A DNA stretch of 64,000 bases, taken from the NCBI GenBank assembly GCA_035651655.1, contig DASRFG010000010.1, forward strand, positions 1 through 64,000, read 5' to 3'. Each line of letters starts with the position of its first letter. The first letter of the stretch is position 1. This document shows, piece after piece, positions 53,114-62,950 of this stretch. The notes under the pieces are model-generated. The model was not told the origin of the DNA, did not search any database, and saw nothing but the letters and a program-made list of their open reading frames with translations. This stretch comes from Terriglobales bacterium (GTDB taxonomy: Bacteria; Acidobacteriota; Terriglobia; Terriglobales; Acidobacteriaceae). The translations under genes and the position numbers were made by a program.

Positions 53114-53160
53114 TTGGCCGGTTTTCAGGTGATACTCATTGGCTAGTTTTGGGTGATCGG
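53114..53160. mobile_element. Two imperfect repeats resembling an IS21-type end (scar)
   Basis: TTGGCCGGTTTTCAGGTGAT (53114-53133) and TTGGCTAGTTTTGGGTGAT (53139-53157) are two near-copies spaced 5 bp apart. IS21-family ends carry similar repeated G-G-T/C-x-x-G-T-T-T-T-x-x-G-G-T-G-A-T blocks. No transposase is nearby, so this would be a solo end. The interpretation rests on memory of such ends. Confidence 0.4.
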
Positions 53161-53575
53161 TGAGGCTCGAAGTCAGCTGACGTTTAACGCGAGTGCCACG
53201 CTTTTCAGTTCTCTTCCATCAAAGAGCCGGAGTGGCTCGGTACGCGATTATAGGTTCTCAAGCCAGCTCGAGATTCCAGTGTCGGATATCCCTCAGCTCG
53301 GAAGGTCGACGCTTGCCTTTTCTGGGTTATCTTTATGCCTATTAGAGGAGCCCCTGAGCCAGCAGGTTCTGGTAAATGGCATTTCTGAGAGCCGGAGGGG
53401 CAATATTGGGGTTTTTCAGGCGACATTCACAGTCCCGATGAAGGGTGCCGGAGTAAAGATTCCAATTTCGCTAACAGCTTCCAATCGGACTGAGCTTATC
53501 AAGGAAAAAGATGTGCATGGGAGTATTGGGGTAACGCTCGACCTCGACTCATTGTTTGCGAAGCCATCTCAGTGA
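53153..53575 (+). pseudogene. C-terminal fragment of an unknown exported protein
   Basis: The frame has no start and is open through the upstream repeat. It reads beta-rich protein: TFNASATLFSSLPSKSRSG, STLAFSGLSLCLLEEPLSQQ, QATFTVPMKGAGVKIPISLT, then the end SNRTELIKEKDVHGSIGVTL. This final pattern looks like a conserved C-terminus of acidobacterial hypothetical proteins. The 5' part was probably lost at the mobile-element scar. Confidence 0.5.
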
Positions 53576-53633
53576 ATCCACCAGCACCGAACTGCCTGCT
53601 CGCAATTCCGTGCGGAGACGCTTATGTTGACTC

Positions 53634-53747
53634 TCACCGTAAGGATCGCGGATCCATGGCCCTCAGAGATCCCAGCATGTGGTCAAAGGACCGGTTTTCC
53701 ATCATCAAGACGACGATATGCCTATGGCTCTCCAGTCCGGTGGGCAT
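53634..53747 (-). pseudogene. N-terminal stub of a phospholipase-C-type phosphoesterase
   Basis: An ATG at 53747 with GGAGGGAA just upstream starts a 37-aa frame reading HRHIVVLMMENRSFDHMLG and SLRAMDPRSLR, then TGA. This equals the first 35 residues of the intact phosphoesterase at 51466-52827 (VIVLMLENHSFDQMLG). The rest of the gene is gone. A deletion or insertion left only the promoter-proximal stub. Confidence 0.7.
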
Positions 53748-54486
53748 AGTTCCCTCCAGTCCCCGTTTGCTGATTAACTGTTGTGTTGACGTCTCAAGTC
53801 CGCCCAGCCTTGTCTTTACCGACCTGTCTATACAGGGTGACTACTACCGCGCCGGAAGCAAAGCGCCTTAAATTTGGTAGTCAGGTAATGCAAATAGCCA
53901 GAAAACGAAAGGTATCTGGCGGAGAGGGAGGGATTCGTTCCTTCGGGCCATGTTGGTAGCACGTAGCTTATTGATTCTTTAAAGTGCGTTTTGGGCATGA
54001 TGTGCAAGATGTGTATTCTCATGGCACAAAAATGGCACAAATGTCTCCTCCGTTTTCCACGCAAGACGAGATTCTGGCTCACGTCCACGTTAAATTATTC
54101 GAGTTTGCCGGACCTAATTCGCCCCCGGCGTGCCCTAAAGTTCAGCAGCCCTGCCGAGCCGTGTGCCCTCATAGTCGCTGGCAGGGGCCGGTCCTTCGCT
54201 GATAATCGGCAGAAAATCCTAGAGAGAGCCTTTTTTGCACACTTTAACCCGATTTCTGCGAATGAGGTCCATTTCGGAAACGCCGGAGTGTGTAGAACGA
54301 AACCCATTTCAGCACCCCGAGAGCAAGTAAGACGACCAGTTTGAAAATAACCAGCTCTGTTCGCACTCACCATTTTTCAGTAATTTAGCTTGCGATAGGC
54401 AGCTCTCATTTGCAGCAAATCCGGCTCATTTACTTGACAGAGTGCAGCACTCTCTCCCCAAACTCAATTGCCGCGATCTCTGAGAT
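53748..54486. other. Long non-coding or decayed stretch
   Basis: No gene is supported over about 740 bp. Short frames exist on both strands (for example 53991-54344), but none has a recognised domain or a ribosome-binding site. It probably includes promoter DNA of the phosphoesterase stub and decayed sequence. Confidence 0.5.
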
Positions 54487-54843
54487 TCAAGAACTTGATC
54501 CTAAGCCAAGTCCCTGGAATGGAGAAGCAGGGGGCGTGTTTTTCTCCAACTTTGGAGGAATGAGATATTTCCCTGCATAGGTCCACGTTCCGGCTAAGAA
54601 AGATGACACAGGAATCCAACAAAGCAAGGCTATCCATATCTTCATACCCGATAGCCACAGCACTGGCAATGTCAATAAAAGAAAGACCCATCGCATCACG
54701 GATTCATACGTTTGTGAAACTCTGATGTCCTTATCACAATGGGGACAGCTGAAGAACGGAGTAAACCGGACATCCTCCAGCCTGACCCTCGTGCAACACT
54801 CGGGACATACGGTTCGCGCGGAATAGGTCGCCGGATAGATCAC
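54487..54843 (-). CDS. Zinc-ribbon membrane protein downstream of RHS
   Basis: The 118-aa protein has an N-terminal zinc ribbon (CPECCTRVRLE, then CPHCDKDIRV; two Cys-x2-Cys pairs). Two membrane helices follow at about residues 50-66 and 68-88 (VFLLLTLPVLWLSG, IWIALLCWIPVSSFLAG), then a Pro-rich tail. It lies 26 bp after the RHS gene on the same strand, where immunity genes sit in RHS toxin loci. That role is an inference; it could be unrelated. Confidence 0.65.
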   Translation of the reverse strand: MIYPATYSARTVCPECCTRVRLEDVRFTPFFSCPHCDKDIRVSQTYESVMRWVFLLLTLPVLWLSGMKIWIALLCWIPVSSFLAGTWTYAGKYLIPPKLEKNTPPASPFQGLGLGSSS

Positions 54844-54869
54844 TCAAGACCCCAATTCATTAAGCGAAG

Positions 54870-57800
54870 TCACTCAGTTAAGCGCTTAATTCCCCATTCT
54901 ATCCCCTTCTGGGCGTTCCGAAGGTACTGCCAGTTTCGAACGAAGTTCAAGGTCATCGCGGTTGCCGGAATTCCATAGGACTCCGCGTAAGAATACACTG
55001 CCCTCCAAGCACTCACGCCTAACGTGTTCAGACCGGGAACGGCGGTGGGGGCTGCCGCCATCGCAGTCCACGCAGCCCAAAAGGCGGGCTTTGTAATCGG
55101 TGCTGCCCTCCGGTATACCTCGGGCAACACACCTTGGCCTATGGAGCCGATCGGCTGGTCCCCGGGTGCAAGACCCGGGTACATACCGTTAATTCTATGC
55201 GACTGGTCACCGTTCACAACCCAAGAGAGACTGAAAGGGTCCCAGGAACATCCCATATCGATGCGCTGGCCGACACAATTCAGAGTTAGTTCAGGAGTCG
55301 GCGTCTTCGTAATATAGTTACCCCCGGTTGCATACGTTGAATCATTCCAACTCTTCCCATTTGCAACAGGGGACCCAAAGGGTCCTATTCCGCCATTTTG
55401 TCGGCAGAAAGGATCAACGCCGCAAGCGGAGAGGCTTGCTCCGCCACGATCGCTTTGATCAAAACTATTTGAGCCGTAGAACTCACTAAATACCCGATCT
55501 CCTCCCTGGCTGGCCGCGCCTGCTCCGCCTCCATCGCAGGGACCTCCTCCCAGTGTTGCTACTATGCAATCCAGCATGCCCAAAGGATCGACCGCATTTA
55601 CTGAATTGTTGCGCACATAGGCATATCGATTCCATGTCTGAGGGTTTTGAAGATCAACAGCGCCCAATCCGGCTGGATCAGGGGAGGTCCAGCGACCTAG
55701 TGCGGAATTGGACATTCGCGCCAAGCTGTAGTCCAGACCTGTCTCCGTGTCACGTTTTTTGCCAGTAAACTTTAGGTCATTGGCCACGGTATTCGTGATC
55801 ACCCGCTCCCCACCAAACGGATAATAATCAGATTCCTGCTGCGTGACGCCCGTCGCATTTGTCATGACCCGCCCGGATCCCAATGCATCAGCAAAATAGT
55901 AATACACTGATCCATTGCTATCCCGGCGAGCCACTCGCAAGCTGCCGAACCAGATGTACTCCTTGGTTACATTTCCGCTGAGATCACTCTCAAATAACAA
56001 CGAGTGACCGCCGTTAAACCAATCCAACTCACCATTGCTCTTTTGGACGCGCCAGCCGAGCCCATCATAGGTGTAGTTCACACCGGCAGCTGACTTCTGC
56101 TTTCCTTCAGCATCGAAAGCATAAGATGTCCCAGTGCCATCCGCCGTCATATTCCCGGCAGCATCGTAAGAAAACCCGGTATTTGTGATCCTGTTGCTCG
56201 TGTTTACCGATAAGCTCAGTGATGGTGCGGAGCATTGTGTCACATTTGCGTTCAACAAATTCGCGTAACGGTCGTATCCGAAACTTTGTCCCCAGCAATC
56301 TGTTCCTGAAGTCGCTTGGGTCTTTGCTGTGGCGACTCGGTTCATGTAATCGTAAGTAAATAGTTGTGTGCGGCCTGCGTTGCGATTGTTGGTAATGGAT
56401 GCTACATTGCCGTTATTACTTCCACCGCCTAGATCGTAGTTATAACTTAGATCTAGAACGGTTCCGTTTGATGACATTGCCTTGGTTGCGCTCAGCTGTA
56501 GCCGATTATTGTATCCGTACGTGAGCGTGATTCCGGCAAACCCGCCGTTCACCTTGCCGTAAATGAGAGAAGCCAGTGCTCCCTGTGGAGCATAGATCGC
56601 TGTAGCGGAATAATTTATCGCGTTCGCTGTGTCCGTTGCCGAGATCAGGCGGGCTGCGTTGCTGTATGCATACGTTACAATTCGTCCGCTTGGGTACGTC
56701 TCAGAAGCTAGCGACCCGTCCAGATTGTAGCTGTAGGATATGGTTTTCGTAATGCCAGCAACAGTTCGTCTCTCACTGAGAATTCTTCCGCAGGTATCAT
56801 AGCTCCAGGCGGTTTGTCCTGAACCGTCGCTCATCCCTGTGCGTCGACCTTTGCCATTGGTGATTGTCAAGCCGTTATAACTTGTCTGGTCGTAAAAATA
56901 TGAAACAGCTGGGGTCGTGTCTGAATACGTCTTGCCAGTTATACGATTCTCCGCATCGTACGTGAAAGTAATCGTAACCCCTCGTGAATCCGTTTTGCGG
57001 CACAGAAGACTTGGATCGCCACTGCACAGCGCCCCCGCTGACGTCGTGTAGTAGTAATTCGTAACACCGGACTCAGGATTAGTTTCTGAAGTCATGCGAG
57101 ACAGCGCATCATAGGTGTAGCTTCGCGTCTCGCTTCCCTGAACAACGTTAATGAGATCGTCCAAACCGTCATACCCGTAGCAGGTCGCCACAGTCAAATT
57201 ATTGCTCGAATCCGCCTCGTCCACTTCGATCAGTTTGTCATGGTCATTCAACCACTTTTGCCGCTTTTTACCTGCCTCGTCTACGGCCAAAACTGGGTAG
57301 CCGATACCATATGTGGCGGTTGAACACAGCTGCGAACTCGCCCCGCCATTGCTCGATACTGCCGTCCCGTAGTACGTATGTGCGACATTGCCGTCCGTGT
57401 GCTGCAATGAAGCGACATGATCGATCCCGTCGTACGTAGTCGTGTCGGAGCCGTATGTGGGATCAGATGTGGAACGGTAAGGGTTCGTCGTTACCTGAAG
57501 CCGCCCGGTCGTATCGTAGCTAGTATCTGAGTTGGTTGCACCATCAGGATCGCTTAGCAAGGTGGTCCGACTAGCACGTCCCCATGTGTCGAGCAATTGT
57601 TGATCGTGACGGCAACTCGTGCACGAGCTTGAGGCAGTGGTCGACGTGATGCCCGTGTAGGTATCCACTTGTGTTTCCGAACTCGCGGGATACGTTAAGA
57701 GGGTCCACCCACGGTTACCATTGGTCAGAGGCAGGTATGTATGTGTTGGGCGTTCCATGGAATCCATGAAATGCGAATACGAGTCAGCAAGGTTTTGATC

Positions 57801-59723
57801 CTTGGCCATCGCCTGCTTGCCGGTGCCAAAATAGTAACCATACGTGGTCGCCCCTGATAGAGGCCGTGTCATTTGCGTCAGGTAGGCATTGGATGGGTTC
57901 GAACCAATTGAAGACGGAGGATTGGAACCGTTGTCGTTGTAGAACCTATCAACAAAACTGAACGTAGTTGCTGGATTATTTCTCGGATCAACTGTCTGCA
58001 CCAATTGTCCAGTGGTGTCGTAGAAATTAGTTGTGCTCAGAAATGTTGATCCCGTCAACCAGCGCTGGACCAACGTTACGTTTCCTCGAATGGTGTTCCC
58101 TGTCCCATAATTTGTATCGTCATGCTGGACAATGCCCGTCTTTGAGGTCAGAGCGGTGGAATCATAAGTATTTCTCGTTTGCGCAAGTTGGGTACTAGCG
58201 CCATCCTGCACAGTGAAGACTGCGACTTTATTCAGAATGTTCTTTGCCACGTACTGCGTATAATTCGTATAGCCAGAACCCGATACAAACGACCAAAAGT
58301 ATTTCCTGTCCGGATTTGGCGGCTGGGTTCCGATGTAATATTTCCACTCAAGAACTGAGGTGATATTTCCGAACTGTGCGCTGTCGTAGGAATATGTCTT
58401 TCTAGTGTTGACGTTTCCTGCAGGCGTAGGCAGCATTACGACAGAACTGGTAAGCCGAATGAATGAGGGCTGGGACATATCGTAATTCAGAGTGGTGTCC
58501 CGAAGTACCGTTCCAGTGGGTGGGCCAGAGTATTCGACAGTGTGAGTGTTCCAGGCACCATAACTGTTAAGCGTGAAGGTATAGACAGTGGCATCGCCAC
58601 TCGGCTTGGTAACAGTCACCTTTTGTTTGCAATTTTCCGTGCCCGGTGCACAGGTAGTGATCACGGCGGGAGTATAGGACCATGTGCCACCGGCAGCAAT
58701 GTAGCCGGTAGCCCAACGATTTATGTTACCTTTTGCATCCTGGAAGTTCGTATAACTGAACGTAACCGTCCCTCCTGTGGGCAAAACCATACTAGTAAGC
58801 TCGCCGTAGGAGTCATAGTGAAACTGATAGCTTGTCCCATCAGGCAATGCGATCGATTGAGTCTGCGCTACTGTGCTTGAGCCTTCGGTAACTCCTGACT
58901 GTCCAAAATTAGTAGTGATGACAACGCTTGTGAATGGTTCCGAATAATCATTCGTCGTATTTTGTGAATTTGAAAGTGAGTAGGTGCATACACCGCTCAA
59001 GCAAACAGCAGGGTGTACGGGTTGCCGGTATAAGGTATCTATCACATAAGTAGTGCCATCGTTTGGGTCAAAGCTGATGAAGTTGCCATTGGCATCTCCC
59101 GTAATCGAGAATCCACTAATTGGATCTGGAGGCGTGAACTGGGTCCCATCGGGATAGTATACAGTTGAAGAAGTTGGACCAACCGAAATCATGAATCCAG
59201 ACGAATCGTTTGCGTATGCGGTGGGAGTTGAAGGCGGAAGTGTGCAACCACTAGGGGGATTGCCGTCTTCCACAATCTGCGCGGCAAAGGTGTGCGTAGT
59301 GCCGTTTTCGTCTATCCAGGTGTAATTCGATAAGATATAGTACCCGGACGCGCCGCAGGGGACAAATGTTACCGAGTTGTTAACGGAAACGTCGGCGTAG
59401 CCATTGGAAAAGCGCCAGCCATCAGTACTCGCTCTCCAAATTTTAGAGGGACCGGAGCTATCGATGTACCATATGCGGCTGTTATATACGAACTTCTCCT
59501 GAAGTGTCCTGCCTCCCCGTTGAGGAAAACCCCTCACAGGAATCTCGATATGGAGGTTTCCATTGGCCACATTGATGACGCCATTCTTCACCGGCAAGGC
59601 TGTAGTGAATGTGGGAAGCCCCGTAGAGGAAAGATAGTTTTGAGAATGGGCGCTCGGCAATATCATACAAAGCGTAACCATGAGAACAACCAAGCGAATG
59701 TGTTGCTGACAAATCGTATTCAT
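54870..59723 (-). CDS. RHS-repeat protein
   Basis: The 1617-aa protein starts at ATG 59723 with AAAGGAC upstream, and has a signal peptide (IRLVVLMVTLCMILPSAHSQ). It contains dozens of YD/RHS repeats (TYSYDSAQFGN, TFTYDAENRITGKTY, NYTYDGLGWRVQKSNG). The RHS core near residues 1305-1390 reads TGLDYSLARMSNSALGRWTS and NRYAYVRNNSVNAVDPLG. The last about 230 residues after the core are variable in such proteins and may be the toxin tip; here they are not recognised. RHS shells enclose a toxic C-terminus or mediate surface contact. Confidence 0.9.
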   Translation of the reverse strand: MNTICQQHIRLVVLMVTLCMILPSAHSQNYLSSTGLPTFTTALPVKNGVINVANGNLHIEIPVRGFPQRGGRTLQEKFVYNSRIWYIDSSGPSKIWRASTDGWRFSNGYADVSVNNSVTFVPCGASGYYILSNYTWIDENGTTHTFAAQIVEDGNPPSGCTLPPSTPTAYANDSSGFMISVGPTSSTVYYPDGTQFTPPDPISGFSITGDANGNFISFDPNDGTTYVIDTLYRQPVHPAVCLSGVCTYSLSNSQNTTNDYSEPFTSVVITTNFGQSGVTEGSSTVAQTQSIALPDGTSYQFHYDSYGELTSMVLPTGGTVTFSYTNFQDAKGNINRWATGYIAAGGTWSYTPAVITTCAPGTENCKQKVTVTKPSGDATVYTFTLNSYGAWNTHTVEYSGPPTGTVLRDTTLNYDMSQPSFIRLTSSVVMLPTPAGNVNTRKTYSYDSAQFGNITSVLEWKYYIGTQPPNPDRKYFWSFVSGSGYTNYTQYVAKNILNKVAVFTVQDGASTQLAQTRNTYDSTALTSKTGIVQHDDTNYGTGNTIRGNVTLVQRWLTGSTFLSTTNFYDTTGQLVQTVDPRNNPATTFSFVDRFYNDNGSNPPSSIGSNPSNAYLTQMTRPLSGATTYGYYFGTGKQAMAKDQNLADSYSHFMDSMERPTHTYLPLTNGNRGWTLLTYPASSETQVDTYTGITSTTASSSCTSCRHDQQLLDTWGRASRTTLLSDPDGATNSDTSYDTTGRLQVTTNPYRSTSDPTYGSDTTTYDGIDHVASLQHTDGNVAHTYYGTAVSSNGGASSQLCSTATYGIGYPVLAVDEAGKKRQKWLNDHDKLIEVDEADSSNNLTVATCYGYDGLDDLINVVQGSETRSYTYDALSRMTSETNPESGVTNYYYTTSAGALCSGDPSLLCRKTDSRGVTITFTYDAENRITGKTYSDTTPAVSYFYDQTSYNGLTITNGKGRRTGMSDGSGQTAWSYDTCGRILSERRTVAGITKTISYSYNLDGSLASETYPSGRIVTYAYSNAARLISATDTANAINYSATAIYAPQGALASLIYGKVNGGFAGITLTYGYNNRLQLSATKAMSSNGTVLDLSYNYDLGGGSNNGNVASITNNRNAGRTQLFTYDYMNRVATAKTQATSGTDCWGQSFGYDRYANLLNANVTQCSAPSLSLSVNTSNRITNTGFSYDAAGNMTADGTGTSYAFDAEGKQKSAAGVNYTYDGLGWRVQKSNGELDWFNGGHSLLFESDLSGNVTKEYIWFGSLRVARRDSNGSVYYYFADALGSGRVMTNATGVTQQESDYYPFGGERVITNTVANDLKFTGKKRDTETGLDYSLARMSNSALGRWTSPDPAGLGAVDLQNPQTWNRYAYVRNNSVNAVDPLGMLDCIVATLGGGPCDGGGAGAASQGGDRVFSEFYGSNSFDQSDRGGASLSACGVDPFCRQNGGIGPFGSPVANGKSWNDSTYATGGNYITKTPTPELTLNCVGQRIDMGCSWDPFSLSWVVNGDQSHRINGMYPGLAPGDQPIGSIGQGVLPEVYRRAAPITKPAFWAAWTAMAAAPTAVPGLNTLGVSAWRAVYSYAESYGIPATAMTLNFVRNWQYLRNAQKGIEWGIKRLTE

Positions 59724-59759
59724 TGCCAATGTCCTTTCCACAAAACAATCTCAGAACGC

Positions 59760-60554
59760 TTAAAAGCGAAAGTCCGCATCAGTTAGTCCGGTGTTGAAGG
59801 TGACACTATTTAGCTGCAAGGACCAAGTGCGGTTTGTATCGAGCGTCTCGGCAATGGAGAACGGTACTAGGCTCCCGTTTACGACTCGGAAATCGGAGTA
59901 GTAGACGGCATGTGGAATATCCCGCGTCATCGTTTCGTTCGGGTGTGTCTGATTGTGAACAGCGACGATGGCGAAAGTGTTCGGGTCGATGAAGTAGTTC
60001 ATGGCAGCAAGATGGCTCAGTTTGTTATCGGGAAGCTGCGGTTGGACAGCGACCTCGTGAAACTTCCCGCCGCGCATAGCGATTGTCTTGGCAGAGATCG
60101 TGAGGTTATGCCCGAGAGCCGCCTCCATCATTCTCAGCCCGGGAAACGTTAGCGCTCTTAGGCCTATGGCATTGTGATAAGGAATTTGCGAGATGGTACC
60201 GTCGATTTCTTTCACCTGACCGAAGTCATTGCTTACGGCCCAAGAACGCACTCCTCCAGCCACTTTGGCATCTAAGCGAAACTGGGCTGTGCCCCGGCCT
60301 CGGATTGTGGCCTCACCCTTTACCTCCTTGCCCGCCCAATAGTAGGTGATAGTGCCGACGCCCACGTAATCTCGGATTTGACTCAGCGCAGCGGTTCCTC
60401 CGGCGGCAGCTAAGCTTGCTTGTAGGACCTCGGCCGCTTGCGCACGGGTCATGGGCGTGGCTGAAAATGTGCTATGCGAGGATTTCTTTGCAGTCTGAGC
60501 AATTGCCAAGCTGGCAAAGGGCAAGAGAACCGCGAGCAGCCGTAAAGCTCTCAT
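59760..60554 (-). CDS. Exported LolA-like or related beta-rich protein
   Basis: The 264-aa product has a signal peptide (MRALRLLAVLLPFASLAIAQ). A helix with RAQAAEVLQASLAAAGGTAAL follows, then an open beta sheet (YVGVGTITYYWAGKEVKGEA, RSWAVSNDFGQVKEIDG, LAAMNYFIDPNTFAIVAVHN). The architecture resembles the LolA/LppX or DUF4292-like lipoprotein-carrier fold; identity is not certain. It lies between the RHS gene and the receiver gene on the same strand. Confidence 0.55.
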   Translation of the reverse strand: MRALRLLAVLLPFASLAIAQTAKKSSHSTFSATPMTRAQAAEVLQASLAAAGGTAALSQIRDYVGVGTITYYWAGKEVKGEATIRGRGTAQFRLDAKVAGGVRSWAVSNDFGQVKEIDGTISQIPYHNAIGLRALTFPGLRMMEAALGHNLTISAKTIAMRGGKFHEVAVQPQLPDNKLSHLAAMNYFIDPNTFAIVAVHNQTHPNETMTRDIPHAVYYSDFRVVNGSLVPFSIAETLDTNRTWSLQLNSVTFNTGLTDADFRF

Positions 60555-60577
60555 ATTTTCACCTCAGATCAATCTGG

Positions 60578-61006
60578 CTACGCAGCCGCGATGGCTGCTT
60601 TGGTGTCGGGCAGGGGAACATTTGCCGTCGTGGGACTTGGAGACATAACCGGTGTGGCAGCGCCAGCCAGTACCTCCACGAGCGTCGCCAGCTCTTGCGG
60701 GTTCACCGGCTCGTCCAAATACAAGTCGGCATATGGGTCACCAGCCTGGAATGCCTCCGCCAATTTTCGTGAAATAACAACAACCGGCGCACTGCCGATC
60801 TGCTTCGCGGCACGGAGCACACGCAATCCATGCTTGTGTTTCGTGTTGTAGTCAGTGACGACAACATCGAAATGGTCGTTTCCGAGCTGCCTGATCGCCT
60901 CTCGTATGGAGTAACAGCCAGTCACTTGGTGATGAGCTGTCTGCAAAATGCGGGAGATCTGTGATACGTGACTCCGTTTTTCCGCGAAACAAAAGACCGT
61001 AGCCAT
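60578..61006 (-). CDS. Degenerate response-regulator receiver protein
   Basis: The 142-aa protein has a CheY-like fold (residues 1-120) with phosphoacceptor Asp52 in FDVVVTDYNT and helix-strand spacing as usual (PVVVISRKLAEAFQAG). The acidic pair near the N-terminus (FCFAEK replaces the usual V-V-D-D) and the conserved Lys of strand 5 (LDEPVNPQEL has Glu) are missing. It may be a phosphorylation-independent pseudo-receiver. No partner kinase is adjacent. A short Pro/Ala tail has no output domain. Confidence 0.72.
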   Translation of the reverse strand: MATVFCFAEKRSHVSQISRILQTAHHQVTGCYSIREAIRQLGNDHFDVVVTDYNTKHKHGLRVLRAAKQIGSAPVVVISRKLAEAFQAGDPYADLYLDEPVNPQELATLVEVLAGAATPVMSPSPTTANVPLPDTKAAIAAA

Positions 61007-61480
61007 CGAACTGCCTCCGGTTTAGCGCACACTCCAAGCGCGACGCGTGTTTGCTTTGGTTGCGTGGTCCCAGATCTGAATTAGGAACTCAAGCTTCTAG
61101 GCGGAGATTTGCTCGGGCGGACAACTGTGGAAGACAAATTGGAACGCAGATTACAGAAAGAGTTCTGGCGCTGAGCGTTCATTGGGACTGCCTCCAGGAT
61201 TACGGGGGCCCGTTCGTTATGGCGGGGAGCGCGGCAGGGGAAGCCACAACCAGGTACTCTGGCGAGCAACTCTGGTTCCAACTGTTGGTGGATTTCAAAA
61301 TACGTCGATATGTTATTTCTTCTTAACAACTTTCAGCACAAGTCGAATCGGTGACACTGGCATCCGGCGGGTCGTGCCTTCACACATTTGTGGCATGAAA
61401 GTGCTCATCTGTGGAATGCGTTCTGTTTGTAGAATTCTAATGTGTCTCACAAGAAGACGACAACAATGTGTACGCCTTTC
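61007..61480. other. Intergenic region at the phage-module boundary
   Basis: No gene supported in 474 bp. It separates the receiver gene from the terminase gene, both minus strand. No tRNA, clear attachment repeat or terminator was identified. Confidence 0.45.
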
Positions 61481-62950
61481 TTATGCGGGGACCGACGGCG
61501 AACGGCGCTTGTCTATTTGCTGCTCCCAAAATTGGATCAACCCGCGGCCCGGCCCCAGATAGCGCTGTTTCGCCCAATCTAACGCCTGCGAGGTAGAATC
61601 GGTCTGATCGTCGTGCTTGCTTTTAGGGAACGTGGTTAGTTCATGAAGGTATTCAGCTAGCCAAACTGCTTTTGGAGGCAGGAACACAAATCCGTTCTCA
61701 ATGGTGGCGGAGGCCGAGTGCAAGCGCATGATTTTGTCCATGGTGGGTGCGTAGCGAGTCACGCCATGCACCCGTTCGTAGACCAGCTCCTGAATCAATT
61801 GGGTTCCCGAGGCTTTGTCCTCAATTAAGACGTTGATGGGACGAAACTCTTCCGCTTGGGCATGCACAGCCCGTTTGAGTTCGGGATAATCCATGCGTTT
61901 GCGCAATACATGCAGGAGGTAAAGCTGTCTATTTTGCATTCCCCAAGTGGTACAGACGCTAAAATCGCTCAATTCAGTGTTCTTGTTTGCGGTATCCCAA
62001 CTCTGAAAAACCAGCTCAAACGTGGGAGGCAGATCAGCGGGAGTGTAGTACTGGAACCAGGACTGTTTTATCATGCCCCCGCCGAGCGGAGCGGGCGCCT
62101 GCTGATACTGACCAGCAAAGTTGTATTCACCTTGGGTTTCGCGCAAATGCTGGAGTAGCTCTAATGGTTCCCGCTGGGGATGGAGTGCTTCTCCAAGCCT
62201 GCGTCGGACCGTTCGACTCTTGAACAGCGTAGGAATCACGTGGATCTCGTCTTCTTCCGCAATGGCTGGAAAGCAAAGCGATTCCCACGATTCTTGAGCT
62301 TTGACATGCCCCACCAGGTCATCTTCGTGGAGCCGCTGCATGATAAGAATGATGCAGCCGTTGCGCTTGTCGTTGAGGCGGCTGTAAAGGGTGTGATCGT
62401 ACCAATCGTTTACCGCCGTGCGTTGAGACTCCGATAAAGCTTCATCGGGTTTGAGCGGATCATCGATAATGAGGAAATCTGCACCTCGACCCGTTAGCAC
62501 GCCCCCGACAGAGGTCGCCAGTCGGAAGCCCTTCTCGGTAGTCATAAACTCCTGTACAGCCTGTCTTTGTGGGGAGAGTCGTGCCCCCGGAAAGAGCCGT
62601 TGGTACCAGTCGCTGGCCAGCAGGGCGCGGCAGTCAATGGCGTGCTTGTTGGCCAGATCTTGCGCATAACTGGCGCAGATCACCTGAGTGCTGGGGTTAT
62701 GGCCGAGGAGCCAGGCTACGAAAGCGACCGATGCGCAGTGCGATTTTAGCGAGCGAGGCGGAACATTGATGATGAGCCGCCTGGTTTCGCCGCGACGGCA
62801 GGACTCCAATCCGGCGGCGATCTTCTCGATGTGCCAATTGGGCCAGAAAGTAGTTTGAGGATTCAGCTCATGGAAGCTGCGCTCCAGGAAGGTAAAGAAG
62901 TCCCGGCGCAGAATGACACGGTATTCCTCGGGGGTCACTTCAGGATTCAT
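61481..62950 (-). CDS. Phage terminase large subunit
   Basis: The 489-aa protein packages phage DNA. The ATPase part shows NVPPRSLKSHCASVAFVAWL (Walker A-like), ICASYAQDLANKHAIDCRAL, and DFLIIDDPLKPDEALSESQR (Walker B with catalytic acid). The C-terminal RNase H-type nuclease domain has VFQSWDTANKNTELSDFSVC and INVLIEDKASGTQLIQEL, whose Asp residues bind metal. The length is typical of TerL. It is the last of three minus-strand genes with DUF5681 and a methyltransferase, which is a prophage or gene-transfer-agent packaging block. Confidence 0.92.
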   Translation of the reverse strand: MNPEVTPEEYRVILRRDFFTFLERSFHELNPQTTFWPNWHIEKIAAGLESCRRGETRRLIINVPPRSLKSHCASVAFVAWLLGHNPSTQVICASYAQDLANKHAIDCRALLASDWYQRLFPGARLSPQRQAVQEFMTTEKGFRLATSVGGVLTGRGADFLIIDDPLKPDEALSESQRTAVNDWYDHTLYSRLNDKRNGCIILIMQRLHEDDLVGHVKAQESWESLCFPAIAEEDEIHVIPTLFKSRTVRRRLGEALHPQREPLELLQHLRETQGEYNFAGQYQQAPAPLGGGMIKQSWFQYYTPADLPPTFELVFQSWDTANKNTELSDFSVCTTWGMQNRQLYLLHVLRKRMDYPELKRAVHAQAEEFRPINVLIEDKASGTQLIQELVYERVHGVTRYAPTMDKIMRLHSASATIENGFVFLPPKAVWLAEYLHELTTFPKSKHDDQTDSTSQALDWAKQRYLGPGRGLIQFWEQQIDKRRSPSVPA

